DNA from: Pontixanthobacter aquaemixtae
GTDB lineage: Bacteria > Pseudomonadota > Alphaproteobacteria > Sphingomonadales > Sphingomonadaceae
Reading direction: 5' to 3'
DNA: 64,000 bases
Assembly (NCBI RefSeq): GCF_009827395.1
Contig: NZ_WTYX01000002.1
Coordinates: 620,001 to 684,000, forward strand
Shown: one piece after another, positions 17,650-26,405 of the stretch
Layout of the letters: each line of letters begins with the position of its first letter
Numbering within the stretch: the stretch's first letter is position 1
The notes under the pieces: model-generated
Told to the model about the DNA's origin: nothing
Database searches by the model: none
Seen by the model: only the letters and a program-made list of their open reading frames with translations
Position numbers and translations under genes: made by a program

Positions 17650-18417
17650 ATGACCGACCGGATTTCGGACCTTTCCGATAAAGAGAAAGAAACGCTGCGG
17701 CTTATGGTCGGCGGTCACGACGCCAAGTCCATGGCGCGTGCGCTTGGTCTGTCGGTGCATACGATCAACGACCGGCTGCGCTCGGCACGGCGCAAGCTGT
17801 CCGTCACGAGCAGCCGCGAGGCGGCGCGACTGCTGCTTGAGCACGAACGCGCAGACCCCGAAAATTCTGCGGGCAAGGAATTGGGGAATGCCTCCGATCC
17901 AGTGAACGGTGATGATCAGCCATCGAACGGCCATCAAAGCGATGGTCGATCCGGGCGAATTGCCGTCTGGATGATTGGAGGATTGATTGTCATGTCATTG
18001 ATTGCAGCTTTAATACTTACCGGTGCACAGCTCGCTCCGACCGCAGACGGGCCCGCCACTGATGCCCCGACCGAGGCGATCGCTGCGCAGGATGCGGAGC
18101 TCGAAAGCGCCGCGCGCGATTGGCTGGCGCTTGTTGACGCAAGCGACTGGAAGGCCAGCTTCGAAGCCGCCGGCCGTGCATTCCAGGATGCCAACACAGT
18201 CGATGGATGGAAGCAGGCTTCGCAGCAGGCGCGCGTTCCTCTGGGCAATCCCGTTAGCCGCACCGCTGCGGAGTTCGAGTACCTGAACGCTCCGCCGAAC
18301 GGATACCGGATGGTTCGCTTCCAGACCGATTTCGAGCACCGCAAAGGCGCGATCGAATCGGTGACGCTTGAGCGCGAAGGCGATGCCTTCAAAGTCGTCG
18401 GTTATATGATCGACTGA
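17650..18417 (+). CDS. Membrane-tethered LuxR-type HTH regulator with DUF4019 domain
   Basis: A 255-aa protein in three parts. Residues 1-65 are a LuxR/GerE-type HTH (LSDKEKETLRLMVGGHDAKS, then LSVHTINDRLRSARRKL). Residues 70-104 are a polar linker rich in Asn, Asp and Gly. Residues 105-127 form one membrane span (IAVWMIGGLIVMSLIAALIL). The remainder is a DUF4019 domain (AARDWLALVDASDWKASFEA), predicted outside the membrane. The ATG follows GCAGGAGCAT. By layout it would sense something in the periplasm and bind DNA from the membrane without a partner kinase, which is an inference. A CCAACCACC/GGTGGCTGG hairpin with a T-rich loop (17568-17595) lies in its leader. Confidence 0.87.
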   Translation: MTDRISDLSDKEKETLRLMVGGHDAKSMARALGLSVHTINDRLRSARRKLSVTSSREAARLLLEHERADPENSAGKELGNASDPVNGDDQPSNGHQSDGRSGRIAVWMIGGLIVMSLIAALILTGAQLAPTADGPATDAPTEAIAAQDAELESAARDWLALVDASDWKASFEAAGRAFQDANTVDGWKQASQQARVPLGNPVSRTAAEFEYLNAPPNGYRMVRFQTDFEHRKGAIESVTLEREGDAFKVVGYMID

Positions 18418-18439
18418 ATCGAGTGGTTTGGCTGGCGCG

Positions 18440-18464
18440 GCGCGGGTGCGCGGCGCACCCGCGC
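18440..18464. repeat. Perfect 12-bp inverted repeat between convergent genes
   Basis: GCGCGGGTGCGC (18440-18451), one base, GCGCACCCGCGC (18453-18464). This very GC-rich hairpin lies between the ends of the LuxR gene and phaB. It has no T-run on either side, so it may slow polymerase or act as a Rho-assisted bidirectional stop rather than a classical terminator. Confidence 0.55.
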
Positions 18465-18473
18465 AGCCCCCCA

Positions 18474-19196
18474 TCAATACATATGCTGGCCGCCATTGAC
18501 GCTCATGGTTGATCCGGTGACGAAGCCTGCCTCTTCGCTGCATAGAAAATCGACAGCGCGGGCGATTTCACCGGCTTGGCCAAGGCGGCCTACGGGGATT
18601 TTGGCGACGATCTTTTCGAGCACCGGCTCAGGCACCGCGGCAACCATATCGGTGTCGATATAGCCGGGCGCGATAGCGTTGACCGTGACGCCGGCCCTAG
18701 CCCCCTCTTGCGCCAGCGCCTTGGTGAAGCCGTGGATCCCGGACTTGGCAGCAGCGTAATTGACCTGGCCATATTGGCCAGCCTGCCCGTTGATGGAACC
18801 GATATTGACGATCCGGCCCCATTTGCGCTCGCGCATTCCGGGGAAGCAGGCCTTGGCCATGTTGAAGCACCCGCCCAAATTGATCCGCATCACTTCGTGC
18901 CAATCATCATAGCTCATCTTGTGCAGCACACCGTCACGCGTGATACCGGCATTGTTCACCACAATGTCGATGTCGCCGACTTCTTCTGCAACTTTGGCAC
19001 AGCCTTGGGCTGCGGCTTCGTGATCGCCGACATCCCATTTATAGGCTTTGATGCCGGTTTCGGCGGTGAAATTCTGCGCAGCCTGATCGTTTCCGCCGTA
19101 ATTCGCGACCACGGTCACCCCGCTATCCCGCAAGCTTTCGCATATGGCCTTGCCAATGCCTCTTGTACCGCCCGTTACGATTGCCACGCGTGCCAT
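18474..19196 (-). CDS. phaB: Acetoacetyl-CoA reductase
   Basis: A 240-aa SDR that reduces acetoacetyl-CoA to (R)-3-hydroxybutyryl-CoA with NADPH for polyhydroxybutyrate. It begins MARVAIVTGGTRGIGKAI and has NNAGITRD, the serine in NIGSINGQAGQYGQVNYAAAK with the catalytic Tyr and Lys, and ends MSVNGGQHMY. The GQAGQYGQVNY block is characteristic of PhaB rather than FabG. The start at 19196 is preceded by AGAGG. No phaA or phaC is adjacent, so the pathway genes are dispersed. A TTGACGTAACGG element lies upstream. Confidence 0.93.
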   Translation of the reverse strand: MARVAIVTGGTRGIGKAICESLRDSGVTVVANYGGNDQAAQNFTAETGIKAYKWDVGDHEAAAQGCAKVAEEVGDIDIVVNNAGITRDGVLHKMSYDDWHEVMRINLGGCFNMAKACFPGMRERKWGRIVNIGSINGQAGQYGQVNYAAAKSGIHGFTKALAQEGARAGVTVNAIAPGYIDTDMVAAVPEPVLEKIVAKIPVGRLGQAGEIARAVDFLCSEEAGFVTGSTMSVNGGQHMY

Positions 19197-19218
19197 AGAA
19201 CCTCTTCCCGATTTTCTT

Positions 19219-19234
19219 GTTTCCGTTACGTCAA
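19219..19234 (-). promoter_or_regulatory. Promoter element upstream of phaB
   Basis: On the minus strand the sequence reads TTGACGTAACGGAAAC, 22 bases upstream of the phaB start codon. An almost identical string, TTGACGTTTACGGAAAC, lies upstream of the MaoC hydratase at 40473. TTGACG alone could be a -35 box; the extended match suggests a shared regulator. Confidence 0.3.
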
Positions 19235-19263
19235 GCATTAGGCACGGCAGCGGCGAACACAAC

Positions 19264-19287
19264 AAAAAACCCTGCCGAAGCAGGGTT
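19264..19287 (-). terminator. Intrinsic terminator of the 19318-20085 gene
   Basis: AACCCTGC (19268-19275) pairs with GCAGGGTT (19280-19287) around a CGAA loop. On the minus strand the stem is followed by TTTTTTG, so it ends the transcript of the exported protein gene just upstream and insulates phaB. Confidence 0.87.
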
Positions 19288-19317
19288 GTGAATTGCTATT
19301 CCGGCATTTCCAGGATG

Positions 19318-20085
19318 TTAGAAGCGGAACTGTGTTCCGACATACACCGCCTGATCGTCCTGAACATTATCCGTCAGCGGAGCGATCCGGTCGCGGTCCT
19401 GCGACAGGCGGACACCTGCGGTCACATCGAGATTGCGCGTCACGCGATAGGCGCCGCCAAGATCGACCGATTGTTCACCCAGCCCTTCGCGAGTGGTGCG
19501 CGAACGACCTTCCCTGCCATCATTTTCCAGCGCGATCCGCGGTTCGAACCGGCTTGGCTTACGTTCAGCCGTACCGCTGCTCGGGCGGTATTCGGAAAGA
19601 TCGGGCATTTCGACCGAGCGGACCCCGGAAGGAACGCTGGTTGCCAGGGCAGGCGCCTTGCCAAAGGTCTGATAGCCCCGTGCCACACCCAGATTGTAGC
19701 GTGTGGGCGTGATTGCGATGTTGCGCGCGCCGGGTTTGGCCTGCGCAATATTTGCAGCATTGCGCACCGAAATGGCACGCGCAGTCTGGTCATCGAAGCG
19801 AACAGCCACGGTTACCGTCTTGTCGCCGGCAGCGGATGCTCCGGCAGGCGTGAAGCCAATATCGAGGCCCTTGGCGCGGATATTCTCCGCCACGCGGCGC
19901 GCCAGTTGGGGATCAACCGTTGCCGGTGTGAAAGGGGCAAATTCGGATTGAATCGGCAGCAGCGACGGCGATCCTTCGCCGACCAGAGCGAGGCCAGCAC
20001 TGGGCAAAGCAAGGGCGACAGCTGCAGCAGCGGCGAACGCTGCGGCAATCTTGCCATTCCCTGTAATTTGACCCGGCTTCGCCAT
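19318..20085 (-). CDS. Hypothetical exported, possibly outer-membrane protein
   Basis: A 255-aa protein I do not recognise. It has a signal peptide (KIAAAFAAAAAVALALPSAGLA). A low-complexity Ala/Pro middle includes AENIRAKGLDIGFTPAG and RGYQTFGKAPALAT. The C-terminus alternates polar and hydrophobic residues (VDLGGAYRVTRNLDVTAGVR, then AVYVGTQFRF) and ends in Phe. Such an ending is usual for outer-membrane beta-strands, so a small C-terminal barrel or surface-anchored protein is plausible. The start at 20085 gives a clean signal peptide and has AAGGAAG and GGA upstream. It stands alone, with its own terminator downstream. Confidence 0.75.
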   Translation of the reverse strand: MAKPGQITGNGKIAAAFAAAAAVALALPSAGLALVGEGSPSLLPIQSEFAPFTPATVDPQLARRVAENIRAKGLDIGFTPAGASAAGDKTVTVAVRFDDQTARAISVRNAANIAQAKPGARNIAITPTRYNLGVARGYQTFGKAPALATSVPSGVRSVEMPDLSEYRPSSGTAERKPSRFEPRIALENDGREGRSRTTREGLGEQSVDLGGAYRVTRNLDVTAGVRLSQDRDRIAPLTDNVQDDQAVYVGTQFRF

Positions 20086-20473
20086 CAGTCCGTTTGCTTC
20101 CTTCGTTTTATTGCCCTGCACATAGTCATCAGGGCCTGAACCTTGCCTGACCTGCCATTCAAGTTGGGGGAATCGCAGTTCACTTGGGTACATTTGATAT
20201 AGTCAATCAGCCCGTTTGGCCAGCCATTCGCCAAATTGCGTTCGGTCTTGCCGCGCACTGTTGCACGACTCACACAGAATCAAATGGATTAAGCGGCCAT
20301 TCACCACCGATTCGCTTGAGCAATCCTGCTGGCCGGGCCAAGCGGGCGCGGCGTTTCGTCAGCCGGAAAGACGGGCAATTTGCCTCTATGTCTTGCCGCG
20401 TAGCGAAGGCGGGCTATAGAGGCTTGAACGCTGGAACCTTTTACCCGGCAACGGGACATTTTTTGGAATTATC
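20086..20473. other. Divergent intergenic region, 388 bases
   Basis: I see no gene in it. It carries the upstream regions of the exported protein gene (minus) and of the DUF3576-leuS-lptE-holA group (plus). The clearest element is the promoter-like pair at 20393-20420. A GGAAT ribosome-binding site sits just before the DUF3576 start. Confidence 0.6.
20393..20420 (+). promoter_or_regulatory. Probable promoter of DUF3576-leuS-lptE-holA
   Basis: TTGCCG (20393-20398) and TATAGA (20415-20420) separated by 16 bases, about 50 bases before the first start codon. The pair fits a housekeeping sigma-70 promoter for this envelope and translation operon. Confidence 0.5.
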
Positions 20474-20926
20474 ATGAGCGCACAAAATTTCGCCACTTCA
20501 CGTTTCTCACGGGCACTTCTGGTTACTGCCGCGCTTGGCACGCTGGCTGCTTGTGGCGGGAACGACCGCCCGAGAGCAGATCTGGCGGCGTCGCAACTGA
20601 CAACGATTGGCGTAAATTCCTATTTGTGGCGTGCATCGCTCGAAACGGTCAGCTTCGCCCCGTTGCTTCAGGCGGATAGCGCAGGCGGCGTGATCGTGAC
20701 CGACTGGTATGCCAACCCGACCAATCCCGGCGAGCGGGTGAAAGTCACCGTGACAATTCTCGATCAGGATCTGCGCGCCGATGCGTTGCGTGTGGCGGCG
20801 AGCCGTCAGGTCGCGCAAGGTGGCGGCTGGGTCGATGCACCGGTTCAGGCTGCCACAGTGCAGAAACTCGAAGACATCATTCTGACCAAGGCGCGCGATC
20901 TGCGCCGGCAATCCATCTCAAGCTAA
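20474..20926 (+). CDS. DUF3576 domain lipoprotein
   Basis: A 150-aa small lipoprotein with signal and lipobox (LLVTAALGTLAAC, cysteine near 27). The mature part matches the DUF3576 family, with TIGVNSYLWRASLETVSFAP, GVIVTDWYANP, GERVKVTVTILDQDLRADAL and a C-terminal AATVQKLEDIILTKARDLR. The function is not established. Its conserved place before leuS and the LPS lipoprotein gene lptE in alphaproteobacteria suggests an envelope-assembly task. It has the best promoter signal of the group, so it is probably the first gene of a four-gene transcript. Confidence 0.9.
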   Translation: MSAQNFATSRFSRALLVTAALGTLAACGGNDRPRADLAASQLTTIGVNSYLWRASLETVSFAPLLQADSAGGVIVTDWYANPTNPGERVKVTVTILDQDLRADALRVAASRQVAQGGGWVDAPVQAATVQKLEDIILTKARDLRRQSISS

Positions 20927-20975
20927 ATCCGCGGCCTCGATCGGCTGCACGCGCAATTAGTAGGTCCTGAACTTT

Positions 20976-23492
20976 ATGACCGAGAACCGTTTCGATCCGT
21001 CAACCGCGGACGGACGCTGGCAACGCGCATGGGACGAAGCGCGCTGTTTCGAAGCCGATTCTGATAGCGAGAAGCCAAAGAGCTATGTGCTGGAGATGTT
21101 CCCCTATCCCAGCGGGCGCATCCATATCGGCCATGTGCGCAATTACACCATGGGCGATGTGCTGGCGCGCTATAAAAAAATGCGCGGGCACGAGGTTCTG
21201 CACCCGATGGGCTGGGACGCCTTCGGAATGCCCGCAGAAAACGCGGCGATGGAAAAGGGCGTGCATCCCGGCGGTTGGACGCGCGACAATATCGCCAACA
21301 TGAAAGCGCAATTGAAGCGGATCGGCTTCGCGCTCGACTGGAACCGCGAATTCGCGACCTGTGATCCCGAATATTACGGCCACGAACAAGCTTTGTTCAT
21401 CGATATGTTCAATGCGGGCCTCGTCTATCGCAAGGAAAGCGAGGTCAATTGGGATCCGGTCGATAACACGGTGCTTGCCAACGAGCAGGTGATTGACGGC
21501 AAAGGCTGGCGCAGCGGTGCGGAAGTCGAAAAGCGCAAGCTCAACCAGTGGTTCCTCAAGATTACCGATTTTGCCGAGGATCTGCTGGCGGGTCTGGACG
21601 AGCTGAAAGACTGGCCCGATAAAGTCCGGCTGATGCAGGAAAACTGGATCGGCAAATCGCAAGGTTTGCAGTTCAAATTTGACCTTAGCGATGGGCAGGA
21701 AGTGGAAGTCTATTCCACACGTCCCGACACGATTTTTGGCGCCAGCTTCGTTGCGGTCGCGCCCGACCATCCGATTGCGCAGGGTGTGGCTGCCGACAGT
21801 GCCGAGGCGCAGGCCTTTATCGAAAAATGCAAAGCTGGCGGGACGACGGCGGCTGAATTGGAAACGGCGGAGAAGCTCGGTTTCGATACCGGCATCACCG
21901 CCAAGCACCCGTTCACCGGCACCGATCTGCCCGTCTATATCGCCAATTTTATCCTGATGGATTACGGCACCGGCGCGGTGATGGGCGTGCCGGGGCATGA
22001 CCAGCGCGACTTCGATTTCTCGACCAAATATGGCCTCCCGATCCTGCGCGTGGTTGCGCCGGAAGGCGCGGATGCCGATGCGCCATTGTCCGAAGCAGAG
22101 GCCGGGGACGGTGTGCTGGTCAACTCAGGCTTCCTCGATGGAATGAGCGTCGATGACGCCAAGGCGGCGATCGTCAAACGCGCCGAGGATGAGAAATGGG
22201 GCGAAGGCCAGACCGTCTGGCGGCTGCGCGACTGGGGCGTTTCGCGCCAACGCTATTGGGGCACGCCGATCCCGTTTATCCATTGCGATGCCTGCGGCGT
22301 GGTGCCTGCCCCTAAAGAAAGCCTGCCGATCGAACTGCCCGAGGATGTCGATTTCAAAGAGCCGGGCAATCCGTTGCTGCGCCATCCGACATGGAAGCAT
22401 GTCGATTGCCCCAAATGCGGCGCCGCGGCGACGCGCGAAACCGACACGCTCGATACTTTTACAAACTCCAGCTGGTACTTCCTGCGTTTTGCCAGCCAGC
22501 CTGCGGATAAGCCGTTCGATGCCGAGGAAGTCGCCAAATGGCTCCCTGTCGAGCAATATATTGGCGGGATCGAGCATGCGATCCTGCATTTGCTTTATGC
22601 CCGTTTCTGGACGCGCGCGCTCAAATCTATGGGCCAGCTCGATTTCGGCGAGCCCTTCGCCAGCCTGTTTACGCAGGGGATGGTCACGCATGAAACCTAT
22701 TCGCGCCGCGAGGATGGCCGCGAGGTTTTCTTCACGCCGGGCGAAGTCGAACGCGGCGGAGAAAGCGCGGTTCTGAAATCGGATGGTCAGCCGGTCGATA
22801 TTGGCCGCGTTATCAAAATGTCGAAATCGAAGAAGAATGTCGTCGATCCCGATGATATTATCGAGACTTACGGCGCTGATGCGGTCCGCTGGTTTATGCT
22901 CAGCGACAGCCCGCCGGAGCGCGATTTGCCATGGTCCGAAGCGGGGATCGAAGGCTGCTCGCGCTTCGTCCACCGGCTGTGGCGTTTGTTCGGCCAGTTC
23001 GATGCCGATGCTTCGGGCGAAGACAAACCTCTTGCGCGCAAGGTGCATCAAACCATCGCGGCGGTTGCCGATGATATCGAAGCGCTGTCTTTCAACAAGG
23101 CTGTCGCGCGGCTTTACGAGCTGACCGGCGCGACCGAAAAAGCCGAACCGTCCGCCTCGCGCAATGAAGCGATCCGCACCATCCTGCTGCTCGCTTCCCC
23201 GATGATGCCGCACTTGGCTGAAGAGGCATGGGCGCAGATGGGCGGCGAAGGGCTGATTGCCGAGGCGTCATGGCCCAAAGTCGATGAAGCGCTGCTGGTC
23301 GATGACGAGGTCACCATTGCCATCCAGCACAAAGGCAAGTTGCGCGATACGCTGACGGTCGCAAAGGGCCTGCCTAAGGAAGAGATGGAAGCGCTTGCTT
23401 TGGCGAGCGAGAAGGTCCAGCGTTCGCTCGATGGAGCGGAGGTTCGCAAAGTGATCGTAGTGCCCGACAGATTGGTCAACATCGTCACATGA
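20976..23492 (+). CDS. leuS: Leucyl-tRNA synthetase
   Basis: An 838-aa class I synthetase charging tRNA-Leu. The HIGH-type motif is [14 protein letters not shown] near 50, and [12 protein letters not shown] is the KMSKS loop near 615. Between them lie a large CP1 editing insertion and a zinc-ribbon-like HCDACG...CPKCG pair near 434 and 490. The C-terminal anticodon region ends DRLVNIVT. Length is close to the family norm (820-870). Its last bases overlap lptE by ATGA, coupling protein synthesis and LPS-export genes in one operon. Confidence 0.97.
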   Translation: MTENRFDPSTADGRWQRAWDEARCFEADSDSEKPKSYVLEMFPYPSGRIHIGHVRNYTMGDVLARYKKMRGHEVLHPMGWDAFGMPAENAAMEKGVHPGGWTRDNIANMKAQLKRIGFALDWNREFATCDPEYYGHEQALFIDMFNAGLVYRKESEVNWDPVDNTVLANEQVIDGKGWRSGAEVEKRKLNQWFLKITDFAEDLLAGLDELKDWPDKVRLMQENWIGKSQGLQFKFDLSDGQEVEVYSTRPDTIFGASFVAVAPDHPIAQGVAADSAEAQAFIEKCKAGGTTAAELETAEKLGFDTGITAKHPFTGTDLPVYIANFILMDYGTGAVMGVPGHDQRDFDFSTKYGLPILRVVAPEGADADAPLSEAEAGDGVLVNSGFLDGMSVDDAKAAIVKRAEDEKWGEGQTVWRLRDWGVSRQRYWGTPIPFIHCDACGVVPAPKESLPIELPEDVDFKEPGNPLLRHPTWKHVDCPKCGAAATRETDTLDTFTNSSWYFLRFASQPADKPFDAEEVAKWLPVEQYIGGIEHAILHLLYARFWTRALKSMGQLDFGEPFASLFTQGMVTHETYSRREDGREVFFTPGEVERGGESAVLKSDGQPVDIGRVIKMSKSKKNVVDPDDIIETYGADAVRWFMLSDSPPERDLPWSEAGIEGCSRFVHRLWRLFGQFDADASGEDKPLARKVHQTIAAVADDIEALSFNKAVARLYELTGATEKAEPSASRNEAIRTILLLASPMMPHLAEEAWAQMGGEGLIAEASWPKVDEALLVDDEVTIAIQHKGKLRDTLTVAKGLPKEEMEALALASEKVQRSLDGAEVRKVIVVPDRLVNIVT

Positions 23493-23983
23493 TACGCGCT
23501 GCATTCGCCTTCACGCTGATGCTGTCGCTGGCCGCCTGTGGCGGGCTGCGGCCGATGTATGCGGGCGGAAGCGAGGGCGCGGTCGCGCAAGGGCTGGGCG
23601 CTGTCGAGGTGGCACCCATCGCCGGTCAATCGGGCTGGCTTATGCGCAACGCGCTGCGTGACCGGCTCGGTGTGGCAGGCGATGTCGCAACGCGGTACCG
23701 TCTCGAAATACGGCTTGATGACCGGCTCGAAGGGCTGGGCGTGCTGGGCGATGATACGATTGGCCGCGAACGCCGTATATTGCGCGCGCGCTATCAATTG
23801 GTCGATCTGGCCGATGGCAAAATCATTCTCGATGCCACCGCGGGGTCGGATGCCGGTATCGATGTTGTCTCCAGCGAATATGCGACGATTGCAGCCGAGC
23901 AAACCGCGCTGGAAAATCTTTCGAAAGAAGTCGCTGACCAGATCGTCAGGCAGGTTTCGCTGACTCTGCGCGAAGCATCCTGA
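23489..23983 (+). CDS. lptE: LPS-assembly lipoprotein LptE
   Basis: A 164-aa outer-membrane lipoprotein with lipobox [18 protein letters not shown]. LptE plugs the LptD barrel that places lipopolysaccharide in the outer leaflet. The conserved parts seen are LRPMYAGG just after the lipidated cysteine, [30 protein letters not shown] and a C-terminal helix [18 protein letters not shown]. It overlaps leuS by four bases. lptC and lptA lie 1.2 kb away on the opposite strand, so several transport-bridge components are clustered here. Confidence 0.93.
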   Translation: MIRAAFAFTLMLSLAACGGLRPMYAGGSEGAVAQGLGAVEVAPIAGQSGWLMRNALRDRLGVAGDVATRYRLEIRLDDRLEGLGVLGDDTIGRERRILRARYQLVDLADGKIILDATAGSDAGIDVVSSEYATIAAEQTALENLSKEVADQIVRQVSLTLREAS

Positions 23984-23987
23984 TGGC

Positions 23988-25025
23988 GTGCCCGTGAAAG
24001 CGACGCAGCGAGATTTCGATTCTGCCGTTGGTCGTGCGGCCAAACAATGTTCGGTGTTCTATTTCTGCGGCCCCGATGAAGCCGGGGCCAGCGCAGCGGC
24101 CAGGAAGACAATATCGCTGCTCGATGATCCGGGCGAATGTGTTGAACTCTCCGGCGCGGCGCTCAGGAAAGACCCGGTGCTGCTGGGCGATGAGGCGCGC
24201 TCGGGCTCGCTCTTCGGCACATCCAAACATATATTGGTGCGTGCATCGGGTGATGAAGCGCTCGACGCGGTGGGCAATCATTTGCTGGGCTCCGGCGATG
24301 CGTGCCCGGTGCTGATTGTAGCGACATCCGCGACAGACAAATCGCGAACCGCCAAATTGCTCGCAGATCGTGACGATGCGATGGTCGCGATGTTCTGGCC
24401 CCCTGACCTGCGTTCGGTATCGGGCTCGGTACGGATGATGGCCGATAGTGCTGGCCTGCAGCTCAATGGCGACATTGCCGAACGGATCGCGCGCGCGGCG
24501 GGGTTGGATGTGCGCCTGGCGCAGTCCGAAATCGACAAGCTGGCGCTCTATCTCGATGCGTCTCCCCAATCACCGCGCAATGTCGATGTTGACGCGCTGG
24601 AGGCGATTGGCGCGAAAGCCGAAGATGACGGCTTTATGCCCGTGGTCAATGCGGTGCTGGCCGGCGAAACCAACAAGCTGCAGGCTGAACTGGTGCGGGT
24701 GCGCGAGCTCGCGATCAATCCGGTTGGATTGCTGCTCGCATTTGAACGCCGCGCAGCACAATTGGCGCAGCTTTCCGCCAAGATTGGCCCGCGCGGCGAT
24801 ATCAATGGTGTGATCCAGTCCGAAAAGCGCGCGCGGCGTATTTTCTGGAAGGACGAACGCGATCTGTCGATCCAGTTGCGGCGCTGGCGGGGCAAGAAGC
24901 TGGACCGGCTGGTGGCCAAGCTGGTCGGGATGCACCGCGATCTGTTGTCAAACAGCCAATCGGCCGATTTGTTGCTGACGCAGGGGCTGACCGAAATTGC
25001 CCGCGCCGCTGCGCCTAGGCGTTGA
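23988..25025 (+). CDS. holA: DNA polymerase III delta subunit
   Basis: A 345-aa clamp-loader subunit that opens the beta sliding clamp. The N-terminal part (FYFCGPDEAGASAAARK, LDDPGECVELSG) forms the nucleotide-fold domain. The middle LAQSEIDKLALYLD and the C-terminal region LLAFERRAAQLAQL and RLVAKLVGMHRDLLSNSQSA are family-typical. The start is uncertain: GTG at 23988 and GTG at 23994 both fit, four or ten bases after lptE, and neither has a clear ribosome-binding site, so coupling to lptE is likely. The gene ends at a REP-like inverted repeat. Confidence 0.93.
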   Translation: MPVKATQRDFDSAVGRAAKQCSVFYFCGPDEAGASAAARKTISLLDDPGECVELSGAALRKDPVLLGDEARSGSLFGTSKHILVRASGDEALDAVGNHLLGSGDACPVLIVATSATDKSRTAKLLADRDDAMVAMFWPPDLRSVSGSVRMMADSAGLQLNGDIAERIARAAGLDVRLAQSEIDKLALYLDASPQSPRNVDVDALEAIGAKAEDDGFMPVVNAVLAGETNKLQAELVRVRELAINPVGLLLAFERRAAQLAQLSAKIGPRGDINGVIQSEKRARRIFWKDERDLSIQLRRWRGKKLDRLVAKLVGMHRDLLSNSQSADLLLTQGLTEIARAAAPRR

Positions 25026-25038
25026 TCTTCAAGACCTT

Positions 25039-25130
25039 CGCTTGCCCTGAGCTTGTCGAAGGGCTGTACGTCACTTTTGGCACCGGCCCGCAAGAAAAGT
25101 GGCAACCCTTCGACAGGCTCAGGATGAGCG
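25039..25130. repeat. REP-like imperfect inverted repeat between holA and lptA
   Basis: The left arm at 25039-25063 (CGCTTGCCCTGAGC...) and the right arm at 25106-25130 (CCCTTCGACAGGCTC...) are inverted copies with 21 of 25 bases matching. Inside them CACTTTT (25072-25078) pairs with AAAAGTG (25095-25101), so the 92-base unit can form a long stem. The CCTTCGACAAGCTCAGG core is familiar as a dispersed repeat in sphingomonad-type genomes, from memory. Here it sits exactly between two convergent genes and may act as a transcription barrier. Confidence 0.8.
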
Positions 25131-25149
25131 GAATTAGGAGGACTGGGTT

Positions 25150-25722
25150 CTAGTTCTGCGGAACGGTAAAGCTGCCGGTCACGCGGCCATTTGAATTTGT
25201 CGTCGTGCCCGGCTCTCCGGTTACCGAAGATGATCCGCTTGCCCTGCCATCGACGCTCGACACGCCGCTTTGCAAATCGATCACCAGTCGCCCGCCATTC
25301 AAAGTATCGCCGCCGCGCCGCAAGCGGACATTGCCCGCCATGGTGATAATCCGGCGGTTAAAGTCATAAACCGCAACATCGCCGCTGGCGGCCTCGTTAC
25401 CGCGTGTCACCTGTACACCGCCTGTGGCGGTCAAGCGCTGTATCTGCAGCGCGCCTGCATCGCTGTAATTGATCAGCATGCGGCTGGAGCGGACGGTCAA
25501 ACCGGCCTGCCTGACAATCACATTGCCCGACAGCGTCACCCGGTTCTGCTTGTCTTGCAGCTCGATCCGCCCGGCGTCAAAATCGACCGGAGCGCGCGAA
25601 TTGTGGCCCGCAATCGCCTGCGCATGCAGTTGCATTCCGCCCAGCGCAGCGACGGTCAAAGTGAAGCCTGCCGCGGCAAATCCTGCCGCTTTGCGAATTT
25701 TGGTGCGGAGCGTTTGAGGCAT
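25150..25722 (-). CDS. lptA: LPS transport periplasmic protein LptA
   Basis: A 190-aa exported protein with a signal peptide ending near LHAQA. It forms the beta-jellyroll filament that carries lipopolysaccharide across the periplasm. Family features are PVDFDAGRIELQDKQNRVTL followed by SGNVIVRQAGLTVRSSRM. Further along are LTATGGVQVTRGNEAASGD and FNRRIITMAGNVRLRRGGDT. The C-terminus is a Gly/Ser/Thr-rich tail. Its start overlaps the lptC stop (TGATG). The ATPase gene lptB, often next in line, is not present; the operon ends at the repeat. Confidence 0.93.
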   Translation of the reverse strand: MPQTLRTKIRKAAGFAAAGFTLTVAALGGMQLHAQAIAGHNSRAPVDFDAGRIELQDKQNRVTLSGNVIVRQAGLTVRSSRMLINYSDAGALQIQRLTATGGVQVTRGNEAASGDVAVYDFNRRIITMAGNVRLRRGGDTLNGGRLVIDLQSGVSSVDGRASGSSSVTGEPGTTTNSNGRVTGSFTVPQN

Positions 25723-26387
25723 CAGGGCATCCTTAGTTGGCCGGGGACCATACGTAATTTGGCATTTCCTTCGAGCGTGACAACACGCTGGGAAAGATCG
25801 ACTTCGAGGCGGTTGGCAGAGAAACTGCCGGCCGGCACGGTGCCTTCCACACCGCCTTCACCGACAAGCTTCTTGGCGGCAAGGTCCAGCGATACGCCGC
25901 GCGCGGTCATGCGGTAGCCATCGGCAGCGGTGAGATTGATCTCTCCGGGTACCGCGACGATTTCGTTGTCGAGCGTGTAAGTACCGGCTTCCGCGCCGAT
26001 TTTTGCGGGCCCTTCGGGCAGCAAAATACGCGCGACCAAGTCCTTCATCCGTACAATGCCTTCCGCGCTCGATTTCTGCACCGCTTCACCGGCTGTTAGC
26101 GAGAAAGGACGGCTTTGATTGTCCTGCCCGCGATACAATGCATTATCGACGCGCAGGCGCTCGTCGATCATGGCCACCTTGTTGCGATCGAGCAGAAAGC
26201 TGACTTCTCCGCGCGGAGAGAGCGGCGTAATGACCATGAGCGCCGCGAGCACGCCAACGCCCATGGGCAGCACTTTGCCCAGCAGGCTCACGAGCTTGTC
26301 ATGCAGACCACCGGGCGCAGCAAAATCTTGCCGCGCGCCGCGCAGCTCCTTTGCTTCCTGCGTCTCGATCCGTCTTTGCTTGCCCAT
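25722..26387 (-). CDS. lptC: LPS export protein LptC
   Basis: A 221-aa bitopic inner-membrane protein. A polar N-terminal tail of about 38 residues precedes one membrane span (VLPMGVGVLAALMVITPL), then a periplasmic LptC jellyroll with GEVSFLLDRNKVAMIDERLR, EGIVRMKDLVARI, EAGTYTLDNEIVAVPGEINL and LSQRVVTLEGNAKL. It passes lipopolysaccharide from the LptBFG extractor to LptA, which is encoded next with a one-base overlap. It lies 18 bases after the ribonuclease D-like gene, forming an rnd-lptC-lptA unit. Confidence 0.92.
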   Translation of the reverse strand: MGKQRRIETQEAKELRGARQDFAAPGGLHDKLVSLLGKVLPMGVGVLAALMVITPLSPRGEVSFLLDRNKVAMIDERLRVDNALYRGQDNQSRPFSLTAGEAVQKSSAEGIVRMKDLVARILLPEGPAKIGAEAGTYTLDNEIVAVPGEINLTAADGYRMTARGVSLDLAAKKLVGEGGVEGTVPAGSFSANRLEVDLSQRVVTLEGNAKLRMVPGQLRMP

Positions 26388-26405
26388 CGGGCGGTACTGG
26401 CCTCT

